A stretch of DNA of 64,000 bases. Source: Elusimicrobiota bacterium. Its GTDB lineage: Bacteria > Elusimicrobiota > Elusimicrobia > UBA1565 > UBA9628. Where the stretch lies: assembly GCA_027451985.1 (NCBI GenBank), contig DAIDHS010000013.1, forward strand, positions 1-64,000. Direction: 5' to 3'. The notes below the pieces were generated by a model. That model searched no databases and was not told the origin of the DNA. It was given only the letters and a program-made list of their open reading frames with translations. Both the position numbers and the translations under genes were made by a program. Shown piece after piece: positions 7,917 to 16,307 of the stretch. Positions within the stretch are counted from its first letter, which is position 1. Every line of letters starts with the position of its first letter.

Positions 7917-10773
7917 AGGCGTTGTCGATGCGGGCCACGGCCGGCCAGAACTTGTGCTCCTTGAGCCACGGCGCGGGATAGGCCGCCTGCTCGCGAGAGT
8001 AGGGGTGGGTCCATTCGGAGGCCGTTGCGGCCTGGGCGGTGTGGGGGGCGTTCTTAAGTGGATTGTCGGTTTTCCCCAGGCGGCCTTCCTCGACGGCGCG
8101 GATTTCTTCGCGGATAAGGAGCATGGCTTCGCAGAATCGGTCCAGCTCGGCCTTGGATTCGCTTTCGGTGGGTTCGATCATCATGGTGCCGGGCACCGGC
8201 CAGGAGATCGTGGGTGCATGAAAGCCGTAGTCCATCAGCCGCTTGGCGACGTCCTCGACCTGAACGTCGGCCGTTTCCTTGAAGCGGCGCAGATCCAGGA
8301 TGCACTCGTGCGCAACCAGCCCGTGGCGACCGCGGAACAAGACGGGGTAGGAGCCCCCGAGTTTTTTGGCAACGTAGTTGGCGTTCAAGATGGCGGCTTG
8401 CGAGGCGCGCGTCAATCCTTCAGCGCCCATCTGGGCGATGTAGGCCCAGGGAATGGGCAAAATCATGGCCGAGCCCCATGGCGCGGCGGCCACCGGACCG
8501 CCCGAAGGGGCGCCCGCGCTGCCGGCGCGCGGATCCTGGCCCAGCGGATTGCCCGGCAGGAACGGGGCCAGGTGCTTGGCCGCTGCGATGGGCCCCATGC
8601 CGGGCCCGCCTCCTCCGTGCGGGATGCAGAAGGTTTTGTGCAAATTGAGGTGGCAGACGTCCGCTCCCAGTTCGGCCGGGCGGCACAGGCCCACCATGGC
8701 GTTCATGTTGGCGCCGTCCAAGTAGACCTGGCCTCCCGCGGCGTGCACGGCCAGGCAGGCGTCCTTGATGCCCTCTTCGAACACGCCGTGAGTCGAGGGG
8801 TAGGTGACCATCAGGGCGCAGAGCCGCCGCGAGTGCTCCACGACTTTGGACTTGAGATCGTTCAAGTCGATGTCGCCCGATGGCGTCGTGGCCACGGTGA
8901 CGACCTCAAGTCCCGCCATCGCGGCCGACGCGGGGTTGGTGCCGTGGGCCGAGGCCGGAATAAGGCAGATGTCTCGCTGGCCCTGGCCGCGGCTTTCTTG
9001 GTAGGCGCGGACGGCCAGAAGCCCGGCGTATTCGCCTTGCGAGCCGGCGTTGGGCTGGAAGCTCACGGCCGAAAATCCCGTGATTTCGCACAGCCAAGTC
9101 CCCAAGTCGTTCAAGAGATACTGGTAGCCTTCGGCCTGCTCGGACGGGGCGTAGGGATGGATGTCCGCGAATCCCGGCCAAGTGACGGGAAGCATCTCCG
9201 AGGCGGCGTTCAACTTCATGGTGCAGGACCCCAGCGGAATCATGGACGTCGTGAGGGATAGATCGCGCGCCTCTAAGCGCTTGATGTAGCGCAGCATCTC
9301 GGTCTCGCTGTGGTACTGGTTGAAGACCGCCTGGCGCAGAATCGGCGCGGTCCGCAGAAGAGTTTCCGGAATGCGCGAGGCGGCGCCGGACGCATCGGGC
9401 TTGGGTGCATCCACGCCTTTGCCCGCGGCGAAAATCGCCAGAAGCTCGGCCACATCCTCCATCGAATGGGTCTCGTCTAGGGAAATCGCCAGGGCGTCCT
9501 TCATGACGCGCAAGTTCATCCGGCGGGCCTGGGCCTCGGCGAGGATCTTGCGGGACTGGGCGGGCAGAACCTCGACGCAGACGGTGTCGAAAAAGGCTTT
9601 GCCGCGCAGGGCGTAGCCCAGGCGTTCGAGCCCATCGGCCAGCGCGCCGGCCAGGCCGTGAGCCTTGCGGGCGATGCGCGTGAGCCCATCGGGTCCGTGG
9701 TAGGCGGCGTAGAAGCTCGAGATGACGGCCAGAAGCACCTGGGCGGTGCAGATGTTGCTGGTGGCTTTTTCCCGGCGAATGTGCTGCTCGCGGGTCTGCA
9801 GGGCCAGGCGGTAGGCGGTTTTGCCCGCCGCGTCCTTGGACGCGCCGACCACGCGGCCGGGCATCAGGCGTTTGTAGGCCTCGCGCGTGGCGAAGTAGGC
9901 GGCGTGCGGGCCGCCCGCACCCAGGGGCACGCCGAAGCGCTGGAGGCTCCCCACCGCGATGTCCGCGCCCAAGTCGCCCGGGGATTTGAGCAGGACCAGG
10001 GCCAGAGGATCGGCCGACACGACGCAGAGCGCGCCGGCTTCTTTCGCGCGCCGGCAGACCTCGGCCGGATCCGCGACAGTTCCATCGGTCTGGGGGTACT
10101 GCAGCAGCACGCCGAAGGGCTTGCGATCAAAATCAAAGCGCGCGGCGGGGGCGACCTCGGCGGTGATGCCCAAGGCCTTGGCGCGCGTGCGGACCACGGA
10201 GATAGTCTGGGGGTGGCAGGCGTCCGAAACGAAGAACAGCGGGGTCTTGTTGGGCGAGGCGGCCTGGCAGACATGCATGGCCTCAGCCGCGGCCGTGGCC
10301 TCGTCCAAAAGGGACGCGTTGGCCACGGGAAGGCCGGTGAGCTCGATGACGAGGGTTTGGAAATTGATCAAGGCTTCCAGCCGGCCTTGCGCGATTTCGG
10401 CTTGGTAGGGGGTGTAGGCCGTGTACCAGCCGGGGTTCTCAAGCACGTTGCGGCGGATGACGGTGGGCGTGAGGCAGCCCGAGTAGCCCACGCCGATGAA
10501 GGATCGGAAAATCTGGTTTTTGTCGGCGAGGCGGGCCAGACGCCTGCCCGCGTCCGCCTCGGAGAGCGCGGGAGGCAGATCGAGAGGCTGCTTGGCGCGC
10601 AGTTCCGGAGCGATGGCCGCTTGGCAGAGCTCGCCCAATGAGGCGAAGCCCGTCGTGCGGAGCATCTCTTTGAGCTCGGCCTCGCGCGGGCCGATGTGGC
10701 GCGAGGCGAAATCGTCCCTATCGGAAACGGCAGGCGCGGCGGCCGGCCGGGCGGCGGGCTCAGTGATCGCCAT
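7882..10773 (-). CDS. gcvP: Glycine dehydrogenase (decarboxylating), P-protein
   Basis: 963 residues, the full-length form in which the two halves that are separate subunits in many bacteria are fused. It is the PLP enzyme that decarboxylates glycine and loads aminomethyl on GcvH. The N-terminus shows [17 protein letters not shown] and [19 protein letters not shown]; the C-terminal half carries the PLP-lysine segment [18 protein letters not shown] near residue 711. It overlaps gcvH by 14 bases and is followed by lplA: gcvT-gcvH-gcvP-lplA reads as one operon. Confidence 0.97.
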   Translation of the reverse strand: MAITEPAARPAAAPAVSDRDDFASRHIGPREAELKEMLRTTGFASLGELCQAAIAPELRAKQPLDLPPALSEADAGRRLARLADKNQIFRSFIGVGYSGCLTPTVIRRNVLENPGWYTAYTPYQAEIAQGRLEALINFQTLVIELTGLPVANASLLDEATAAAEAMHVCQAASPNKTPLFFVSDACHPQTISVVRTRAKALGITAEVAPAARFDFDRKPFGVLLQYPQTDGTVADPAEVCRRAKEAGALCVVSADPLALVLLKSPGDLGADIAVGSLQRFGVPLGAGGPHAAYFATREAYKRLMPGRVVGASKDAAGKTAYRLALQTREQHIRREKATSNICTAQVLLAVISSFYAAYHGPDGLTRIARKAHGLAGALADGLERLGYALRGKAFFDTVCVEVLPAQSRKILAEAQARRMNLRVMKDALAISLDETHSMEDVAELLAIFAAGKGVDAPKPDASGAASRIPETLLRTAPILRQAVFNQYHSETEMLRYIKRLEARDLSLTTSMIPLGSCTMKLNAASEMLPVTWPGFADIHPYAPSEQAEGYQYLLNDLGTWLCEITGFSAVSFQPNAGSQGEYAGLLAVRAYQESRGQGQRDICLIPASAHGTNPASAAMAGLEVVTVATTPSGDIDLNDLKSKVVEHSRRLCALMVTYPSTHGVFEEGIKDACLAVHAAGGQVYLDGANMNAMVGLCRPAELGADVCHLNLHKTFCIPHGGGGPGMGPIAAAKHLAPFLPGNPLGQDPRAGSAGAPSGGPVAAAPWGSAMILPIPWAYIAQMGAEGLTRASQAAILNANYVAKKLGGSYPVLFRGRHGLVAHECILDLRRFKETADVQVEDVAKRLMDYGFHAPTISWPVPGTMMIEPTESESKAELDRFCEAMLLIREEIRAVEEGRLGKTDNPLKNAPHTAQAATASEWTHPYSREQAAYPAPWLKEHKFWPAVARIDNAYGDRNFVCSCS

Positions 10774-11161
10774 GAGCCGCGGTGGACTTCAGGTGTTCGA
10801 GATAATGAGGATAATCCATGAGCGCGTCCATCTCGGCCGCGCTGTCCGGCTTTATCTTGAAAATCCAGCCCTCGCCGTGCGGGTCCTTATTGATGAGCCC
10901 CGGGTCCGCGGTGAGGGCCTCGTTGGCAGCGACGACCTCGCCCGAGACCGGCGCGTAGATGTCGAAGGCTGCCTTGACGGATTCCACTACGCCGCAGCTT
11001 TCGCCGCGCTTCAACTTGCGCCCGGGCTTGGGCGGGTCCACAAAAACCACGTCGGTGATCTCCTTCTGCGCATGATCGGAGAGCCCGACCACGGCGGTGC
11101 CGTTCTCGGGTGAAATCCACTCGTGGGTCTGTGCGAAGCGGCAGGACTCAGGCTTTGGCAT
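10760..11161 (-). CDS. gcvH: Glycine cleavage system H protein
   Basis: 133 residues from the ATG at 11161 ([15 protein letters not shown]). This start gives the normal GcvH N-terminus; an upstream in-frame start would add residues unlike the family and run deep into gcvT. The lipoyl-lysine motif is [20 protein letters not shown], with the modified Lys in ESVKA. GcvH shuttles the aminomethyl arm between P, T and L proteins. It overlaps gcvT by 14 bases and gcvP by 14 bases. No L-protein (lpd) gene is in this window. Confidence 0.96.
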   Translation of the reverse strand: MPKPESCRFAQTHEWISPENGTAVVGLSDHAQKEITDVVFVDPPKPGRKLKRGESCGVVESVKAAFDIYAPVSGEVVAANEALTADPGLINKDPHGEGWIFKIKPDSAAEMDALMDYPHYLEHLKSTAAHGDH

Positions 11162-12260
11162 TCTTGGCTCCTTGGCGGCGGTAGAAAGGCGTCGGAACGA
11201 TTTCGGCCGGGATGCGGCGTCCATGCACGGCGACGCTCACGCGGGTTCCCGCGGACAAATCGGCAGGGACGAGGTAGGCCGTGCCCAGTCCCGCGCGCAG
11301 GCTGGGAGAGTAGGTGGCGCTGGTGAACACCCCGATCGCGCGATCTTCCAGGAACACCTCGCAGCCGGGCCGCGGCACGCCGCCTCCCAGAAGCTTGACG
11401 CCGCGCAGGCGCCGGGAGACGCCCTCTTTCATATGCCGCTCCAGCACGGCGCGGCCCAAAAAGTCTCCCTTGCTCGGCTTGACCACCCAGCCGTAGCCGG
11501 CCTCCACGCTGGTGTGCTCGTCGTCGATGTCCTGGCCGTAGAGCAAAAGTCCCGCCTCCAGGCGCAGGGTGTCGCGCGCGCCCAGGCCGCAGGGCGCGGC
11601 GCCCAGGCCTAAAAAACGATCCCACAGCTTCTCCGCGACGGCGTGGGGCACGATGAATTCGAAGCCGTCCTCGCCGGTGTAGCCCGTGCGGGTGACGAGT
11701 CCGAGCGCGCCAAAAATTTCCGCCTCGATGGCGCCGAAGCGCGGCAACGAGGCGGCCTGGGGATAGTCTGCGGCGGCGATTTTCGCCGCGTCCGGCCCCT
11801 GCAACGCGATCATGGAGTAGAAATCGCTTTTGTCGGTGAGGCGGGCGTCAAATTCTGGGATCCGCGCCGAGAGCCAGGCGAGATCCTTTTCGCGTGTGGC
11901 GGCGTTGACCACCATGAAGTAGCGTCCCGGCGCAAGGCAGGAAATGATGACGTCGTCGACCACCCCGCCCTTCTCGTTGGGCAGGTGGGAGTAGAGGGCC
12001 TGGCCGGGCGCGAGCTTCGCCATGTCGTTGGTGTTGGTCTTTTGCAGGAAGCCAAGCGCTCCCGGACCGGAAATCTCGAACTGGCCCATGTGCGAGACGT
12101 CGAAAATCCCGGCGCGCGCCCGGACCGCTTCGTGCTCCTTTAAAATGCCCGCGTACTGGAGCGGCAGTTCCCAGCCGTGGAAATCCACCAGCCGCGCGCC
12201 CAAGGCTTGGTGCCGGGAATAAAGGGCGGTACGCTTCAATTGGAAAACGGCCGCAGACAT
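11148..12260 (-). CDS. gcvT: Glycine cleavage system aminomethyltransferase, T-protein
   Basis: 370 residues. The N-terminus (LYSRHQALGARLVDFHGWELPLQY, then FDVSHMGQ) and the folate-site sequence TGYTGEDGFE are characteristic. GcvT releases ammonia from the aminomethyl-lipoyl arm of GcvH and passes the carbon to tetrahydrofolate. It is the first gene of gcvT-gcvH-gcvP-lplA; the 52 bases between it and the penicillin-binding protein gene contain no clear terminator. Together with glyA at 49-50 kb it links glycine, serine and one-carbon pools. Confidence 0.96.
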   Translation of the reverse strand: MSAAVFQLKRTALYSRHQALGARLVDFHGWELPLQYAGILKEHEAVRARAGIFDVSHMGQFEISGPGALGFLQKTNTNDMAKLAPGQALYSHLPNEKGGVVDDVIISCLAPGRYFMVVNAATREKDLAWLSARIPEFDARLTDKSDFYSMIALQGPDAAKIAAADYPQAASLPRFGAIEAEIFGALGLVTRTGYTGEDGFEFIVPHAVAEKLWDRFLGLGAAPCGLGARDTLRLEAGLLLYGQDIDDEHTSVEAGYGWVVKPSKGDFLGRAVLERHMKEGVSRRLRGVKLLGGGVPRPGCEVFLEDRAIGVFTSATYSPSLRAGLGTAYLVPADLSAGTRVSVAVHGRRIPAEIVPTPFYRRQGAKNAKA

Positions 12261-12312
12261 GAGCCGATCATAGAAAATCCGACGGGAAATGCCAAACCGG
12301 GCGCGCGGACTT

Positions 12313-14589
12313 TCAGCGGTCGAAGATTCTCTCGAACCAACCTTTGAGGCCGCCGGCGCGGACCGGATCGTAGTGCGTGGGCGCGGTTCCGGCCAAAAAC
12401 ACTTCGCCGCGCTGCGGCGACGTCCCCCAGCGCGCCAAAAGCCCGGTTTTCGGATCGATGGCCGCGGTCACGACGCCCGGCGGCTTCTCAAAGCCGAGCG
12501 GGGCGAAATCCAGGGACGCGTCCTTCATGAAGGCGACCCAGACCGGGAGGGCGGCCGATGAACCGTAGAGGCCCAGCGCCCGCGGCTTATCCGAGCCGAC
12601 CCAGACGCCGGCCAGGAGCTGCGGCGTATAGCCGATGAACCAAGCGTCCGCGCCGCCGTTGGTGGTGCCGGTCTTCCCGGCTGAGGGCCGCGTCCAGCCC
12701 AAGGCTTTGGCGTTATGCGCCGTGCCTATCTGGAGCACGCTTTCGAGCAGGGAGGTCATCACGTAGGCCAGGGCCGGGCTGATGACTTTCGTGCGCTTGG
12801 GTGCATCGGTCTCCAATATCCGCTGCCGTGCGTCGCGAACCTGCGTGATGAGAAAAGGCGAGATGCGGTAGCCGCCGTTGGCGAACGGAGCATAAGCTGC
12901 GGTCAAATCTTCCAAGGTCGTGTCCGAAGCGCCGATCATGACGGCGAGGTTATCGGGAATGGGCGTCTCCAAGCCCATCCGGCGCGCGAAGGCGATGGCC
13001 GTTTCCGCGCCGACTTTCTGGGCCAAGTCGAGGCTCGCGGCGTTGAGGGAAAAAGCCAGGGCCTTGCGCAGGCTGACGTCGCCGTAGTAGCGGTTCTCGG
13101 AATTTTTGGGCCGCCACCAGCCGCGCCCGCGGCCGCGCGAAAAGACTTGAGGTTCGTCCTTAAGACGGGTGGCCGGCGTGAATCCCATCCGGAGCGCGGC
13201 GCCGTAGAGAAAAGGCTTGAAGGCGCTGCCCGTCTGGCGCAGGGCCTGCGTCGCACGGTTGAACTGGCTTCGCTCGAAGTCGCGCCCGCCGCAAAGCGCC
13301 AGCACCGCGCCCGTCTGCGGATCGAAGGCGATGAGCGCACCCTGCGGGCGGGCTTTTTCGGACACGGCGGCCTGCGCGGCCTTCTGCAGGAGAGGATCCA
13401 TGGTCGTGTGAACGACGAGCCCGCGATGAAAAACCTCGTCGTCGCCGTAGCGCGCGGAGAGTTCCTTGAGCACTTCGGCCGCGAAATAGTCATCGGCAAG
13501 GCCGCGCATTTGCGCCGGACTTTCCGCGCGCAGGCCCAAGGGCTCCTTGAGCGCGGCGCTAAGCTCGTAGAGCGTGATGCGGCCCTGGGCGCGCATTTGG
13601 TTTAGGACCTCGTCCCGCCGGCGCAGGGCCGCCTGCGGGTATCGATACGGGTTATACAGGTAGGGGGAGCGCACCAGGCCCGCCAGCAACGCGCATTGGC
13701 CGAGCGTGAGCCGGCTTTGATCCCTGCCGAAGTAGAACCGGGCCGCGGCCTGTGCGCCCAGTACCGAGGACGGGCCGTCTTGGCCCATGTAGACGTGGTT
13801 CAGATAGAGCGCGAGAATTTGCTCCTTGGTGAAGCGCTCGGTCAGATAAAGGGAGAGGGCGGCCTCCAAAGCTTTTCGCCAAAGGGTGCGGCGCGGAGTC
13901 AGGAAAAGATTCTTGGCCAGCTGCTGGGTGATAGTGCTTCCGCCCTCGAGCTTTCCCGGATGACGGAGATCGAACCACAGCGCGCGCGCGATGCCGCGCA
14001 TGTCGAGGGCGCCGTGAGAATAGAAGCGGCGATCCTCTGCCGAAACCAACGCGGCCTCGAGCGCTGGCGAAATTTTTCCGGGCGGCAGAATCGTGCGGGC
14101 GATGCGGCATCCGCCGGAGAATTCGGCGATGACTTCGGGCTCGATGCCCACGTCCGCGACGCCCAATCCCGCCGCGTCTTGGATACCCCAGCCTCCGGCC
14201 CGGTCCTGCCCCCCGCGCGGCTTCCAAGTCAAGGTGAAGACGCCCGGCTTTTGCGCGTAGCCGGGGGACAAAAAGCCGCGCAAGCCGACCGTCAAGACCG
14301 GGGGCTTCCACGCGTAGGTGCCGGTGGACGGAGGGGATCTTCGGGCTTGCCGATAGTCCAGGCGCGAGAGCCGCTCAAGGAGGCGTTCGGGGGGCTCGGC
14401 GGTGTTGGCGTCAATGATGAACGGCGCCGAATAGATGACCGTGACCCGCCCGGCGTCCATCGTTCCAGATTTGAATTCCGAGATGCGGCGCTCGGCCCAG
14501 AAGGCTAGGACCGCCAGGGCCGCGGCGGAGGCCAAGGCCAGGGCGGCGAGCGCGGAAAGGGCGCGGGAAGCCGTGCGCTTGGAAGCCAT
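12313..14589 (-). CDS. Class A penicillin-binding protein (transglycosylase/transpeptidase)
   Basis: 758 residues from the ATG at 14589, which places a signal-anchor helix at about residues 9-31; longer in-frame extensions lack it. A UB2H-like segment follows (RLLERLSRLDYRQ), suggesting a PBP1b-type protein. GT51 motifs: SAEDRRFYSHGALD with the catalytic Glu, then GGSTITQQLAKN and a second Glu in RFTKEQILALYLN. Transpeptidase motifs: SAFK (active-site Ser), SLN and KTGTTNGG. It polymerises and crosslinks peptidoglycan in the periplasm. A TAAAAT -10-like box sits ten bases before the ATG. Confidence 0.93.
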   Translation of the reverse strand: MASKRTASRALSALAALALASAAALAVLAFWAERRISEFKSGTMDAGRVTVIYSAPFIIDANTAEPPERLLERLSRLDYRQARRSPPSTGTYAWKPPVLTVGLRGFLSPGYAQKPGVFTLTWKPRGGQDRAGGWGIQDAAGLGVADVGIEPEVIAEFSGGCRIARTILPPGKISPALEAALVSAEDRRFYSHGALDMRGIARALWFDLRHPGKLEGGSTITQQLAKNLFLTPRRTLWRKALEAALSLYLTERFTKEQILALYLNHVYMGQDGPSSVLGAQAAARFYFGRDQSRLTLGQCALLAGLVRSPYLYNPYRYPQAALRRRDEVLNQMRAQGRITLYELSAALKEPLGLRAESPAQMRGLADDYFAAEVLKELSARYGDDEVFHRGLVVHTTMDPLLQKAAQAAVSEKARPQGALIAFDPQTGAVLALCGGRDFERSQFNRATQALRQTGSAFKPFLYGAALRMGFTPATRLKDEPQVFSRGRGRGWWRPKNSENRYYGDVSLRKALAFSLNAASLDLAQKVGAETAIAFARRMGLETPIPDNLAVMIGASDTTLEDLTAAYAPFANGGYRISPFLITQVRDARQRILETDAPKRTKVISPALAYVMTSLLESVLQIGTAHNAKALGWTRPSAGKTGTTNGGADAWFIGYTPQLLAGVWVGSDKPRALGLYGSSAALPVWVAFMKDASLDFAPLGFEKPPGVVTAAIDPKTGLLARWGTSPQRGEVFLAGTAPTHYDPVRAGGLKGWFERIFDR

Positions 14590-14599
14590 TAATGCCCGT

Positions 14600-14605
14600 A
14601 TTTTA
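14600..14605 (-). promoter_or_regulatory. -10-like element for the PBP gene
   Basis: TAAAAT on the minus strand ends ten bases before the ATG at 14589, inside an AT island (TTTTATAAAATA) in otherwise GC-rich DNA. No good -35 hexamer is visible. Transcription would begin within a few bases of the start codon. Confidence 0.45.
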
Positions 14606-14630
14606 TAAAACCCGCTTTCCTTAATGCACC

Positions 14631-14673
14631 GGCCCGGGGCCCAACGGTCCTGGCCCGGGACCCCAACGGCCCA
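14631..14673 (+). repeat. Two imperfect tandem GGCCCGGG repeats in a divergent intergenic region
   Basis: Unit 1 (14631-14651, GGCCCGGGGCCCAACGG then TCCT) and unit 2 (14652-14673, GGCCCGGGACCCCAACGG then CCCA) are nearly identical. They lie between the PBP gene and the divergent LssY-like gene, upstream of both -10 boxes, so they could be protein-binding sites or mRNA structure. Similar GGCCC palindromes occur at 35895-35945. Confidence 0.6.
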
Positions 14674-14696
14674 GGCGGCCGGCGCGTCCGATCGAC

Positions 14697-14702
14697 TACA
14701 AT
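14697..14702 (+). promoter_or_regulatory. -10-like element for the LssY_C-domain gene
   Basis: TACAAT lies seven bases before the ATG at 14710, so a transcript would start at or next to the start codon. No Shine-Dalgarno is present in the gap. A -35 match is not obvious. Confidence 0.5.
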
Positions 14703-14709
14703 AGCCGCG

Positions 14710-15537
14710 ATGCACGGACATTTTTCCGGCCGATCCGAACGCGCGGGAGGCTTAGTGCGGAGCGCGTGGACGGCTGCGGCGCTTTGCGTACTGCCCGTCG
14801 CGGTCCGCGCGCAGGGCGGATCCGGGCTCCCCCGCGCTTTTTCCACGCTTGAGGGCCGAATTAGGGAGCGGCCGCTGCGCGCCTTTGGCAAGAAGTCTTT
14901 TCGCGGGCTTTCGTCCGCGCAAAAGCTCGGCCTGGCATCCTCATTGCCCGGGCGAGCCAAGTCCCGGGACGGACGGCCTTCGGTCCCTCTGAACTTGGTT
15001 TTTTTAGGGAGCGCGGCGCAGATTCGGGGGGCCTTGACCGCGGCTGGCTGGAGCGAGGCTCCGGTCTCGATTTACGCTTCGTTCAGCGAGAGCCTGGATC
15101 AGTTGATGAACCGGCAGATTCCTCGCATCGACTTTCCGCCCTTCAAGACCTTCTACGTGCGTGGACGTCCGGAAGTCTTTAATTGGGTGATGGTGGTCCG
15201 GATGTTCTACAAGCGCCATCATTTTCGGCTTTGGGATATGGGCCGCAGGGACGCTTTGGGTCGTGAGATTTGGTCCGGCGGCGGAAACTTGGACGTTTCC
15301 ATCGATTGGACGAAGGCTACTCATAGGGTCGATCCGAACATTGACGCGGAGCGCGCCTTTTTGGCGCGCGGTCTGGCGCTTTCCGGCGCGCGGCTGCGCT
15401 TAAGTCTAGTGCCGTCTCCAAACGTGCCGCGCCGCGGCAAGGACAGCGACGGGTTTCCGTTTTACACGGACGGCTCCGTCCTGATGGTGGAGTTTCCGCC
15501 AGCCCGCGATTTTTGTAAAATAATCCGTTCTCGATGA
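14710..15537 (+). CDS. Exported protein with LssY C-terminal-like domain
   Basis: 275 residues. An N-terminal hydrophobic segment (AWTAAALCVLPVAVRAQG) ending in Ala-Gln is a likely signal peptide. The body from about residue 95 (VPLNLVFLGSAAQIRGALTA, GWSEAP, then RHHFRLWDMG and DVSIDWTKATHRVDPNID) matches the LssY_C domain, a widespread domain of unknown biochemical function often joined to PAP2 phosphatases. Its TGA overlaps the ATG of otsB (ATGA), so the two are translationally coupled; a link to trehalose or to the envelope is only suggested by that. Confidence 0.65.
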   Translation: MHGHFSGRSERAGGLVRSAWTAAALCVLPVAVRAQGGSGLPRAFSTLEGRIRERPLRAFGKKSFRGLSSAQKLGLASSLPGRAKSRDGRPSVPLNLVFLGSAAQIRGALTAAGWSEAPVSIYASFSESLDQLMNRQIPRIDFPPFKTFYVRGRPEVFNWVMVVRMFYKRHHFRLWDMGRRDALGREIWSGGGNLDVSIDWTKATHRVDPNIDAERAFLARGLALSGARLRLSLVPSPNVPRRGKDSDGFPFYTDGSVLMVEFPPARDFCKIIRSR

Positions 15538-16307
15538 GCGGCTGGCCAAAGCTTAAAGCCCACCTAAAGTCGGACGGCGTTCTCTCCAACAATATCCTTC
15601 TGGGGTTGGACTTCGATGGAACCCTGGCGCCCATCACCGCGCATCCGGACCACGCAGCCATGCCGGCGGACACGATGAAGATACTTTCATCCCTGGCCCG
15701 GAGGCGAAAAATCCGCATCGCCATAGTCAGCGGACGCAGCGCCAAGGACATTAAGGCCCGCATCGGCGTGCCCGGGGTTTTTTACTGCGGCAACCATGGG
15801 TTGGAGATCGACGGCCCCGGCATCCGCTGGACGCACGCAGCGCTCAGGCGCTCGCGCGCCAAGCTCGCGGCGCTGGGCTGCGCGCTGCGGGAGGACTTGA
15901 AAGGCGGCGCCGGCGAGTTTTTAGTGGAGGACAAGGGCGGCAGCCTGAGCGTGCACTACCGCGGCGTCTCGCCTATTTTGGTGCCTCTGGCGCATAAGAT
16001 CGTCCTGAAGAATTACCGCAGGCTGCGCGGAGACTTCCGGCTCATGCCCGGCAAAAAGGTTTGGGAGATCGTCCCCCGCTTGGTTTGGAGCAAGGGCGAT
16101 GCCTTGCTCCGGATCGGCAGGTTGACGGGCTGCGAGAAGCTGATTTTCGTGGGCGACGACCGCACGGACGAGGAGGGCTTCAGAACCTTGCGCGGCCGTG
16201 CGCTGACGGTGCGCGTTGCTCGGAACGGGCCGTCCTACGCGAAGTTCTTTCTCAAAGACTACCGGCAGGTGCGGGCGTTTTTGGAGTTATTGGCCCTCAG
16301 GCCTTGA
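15534..16307 (+). CDS. otsB: Trehalose-6-phosphate phosphatase
   Basis: 257 residues of the HAD superfamily. Motif I is LGLDFDGTLAPI, with the nucleophile Asp and general acid Asp, followed by VSGRS and the metal-binding GDDRTDEEGF near residue 210. CGNHGLEI and GKKVWEIVP are typical of OtsB. It removes phosphate from trehalose 6-phosphate in the cytoplasm. The partner synthase gene is convergent and the two 3' ends overlap by 11 bases, an unusual arrangement compared with the common otsBA operon. Confidence 0.93.
   Translation: MSGWPKLKAHLKSDGVLSNNILLGLDFDGTLAPITAHPDHAAMPADTMKILSSLARRRKIRIAIVSGRSAKDIKARIGVPGVFYCGNHGLEIDGPGIRWTHAALRRSRAKLAALGCALREDLKGGAGEFLVEDKGGSLSVHYRGVSPILVPLAHKIVLKNYRRLRGDFRLMPGKKVWEIVPRLVWSKGDALLRIGRLTGCEKLIFVGDDRTDEEGFRTLRGRALTVRVARNGPSYAKFFLKDYRQVRAFLELLALRP

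Noticed and set aside
7858-9261. Long + strand open frame (467 codons) opposite gcvP
   Set aside because: It is the antisense of a confidently identified gcvP and has a Gly/Arg/Val-biased translation without motifs. High GC makes such frames common.
9658-10641. 327-codon + strand frame opposite the gcvP N-terminal half
   Set aside because: Antisense shadow with Gly/Arg-rich sequence.
14590-14721. N-terminal extension of the PBP gene
   Set aside because: It would cross the divergent promoter region and the LssY_C start; the signal anchor starts right after the ATG at 14589.
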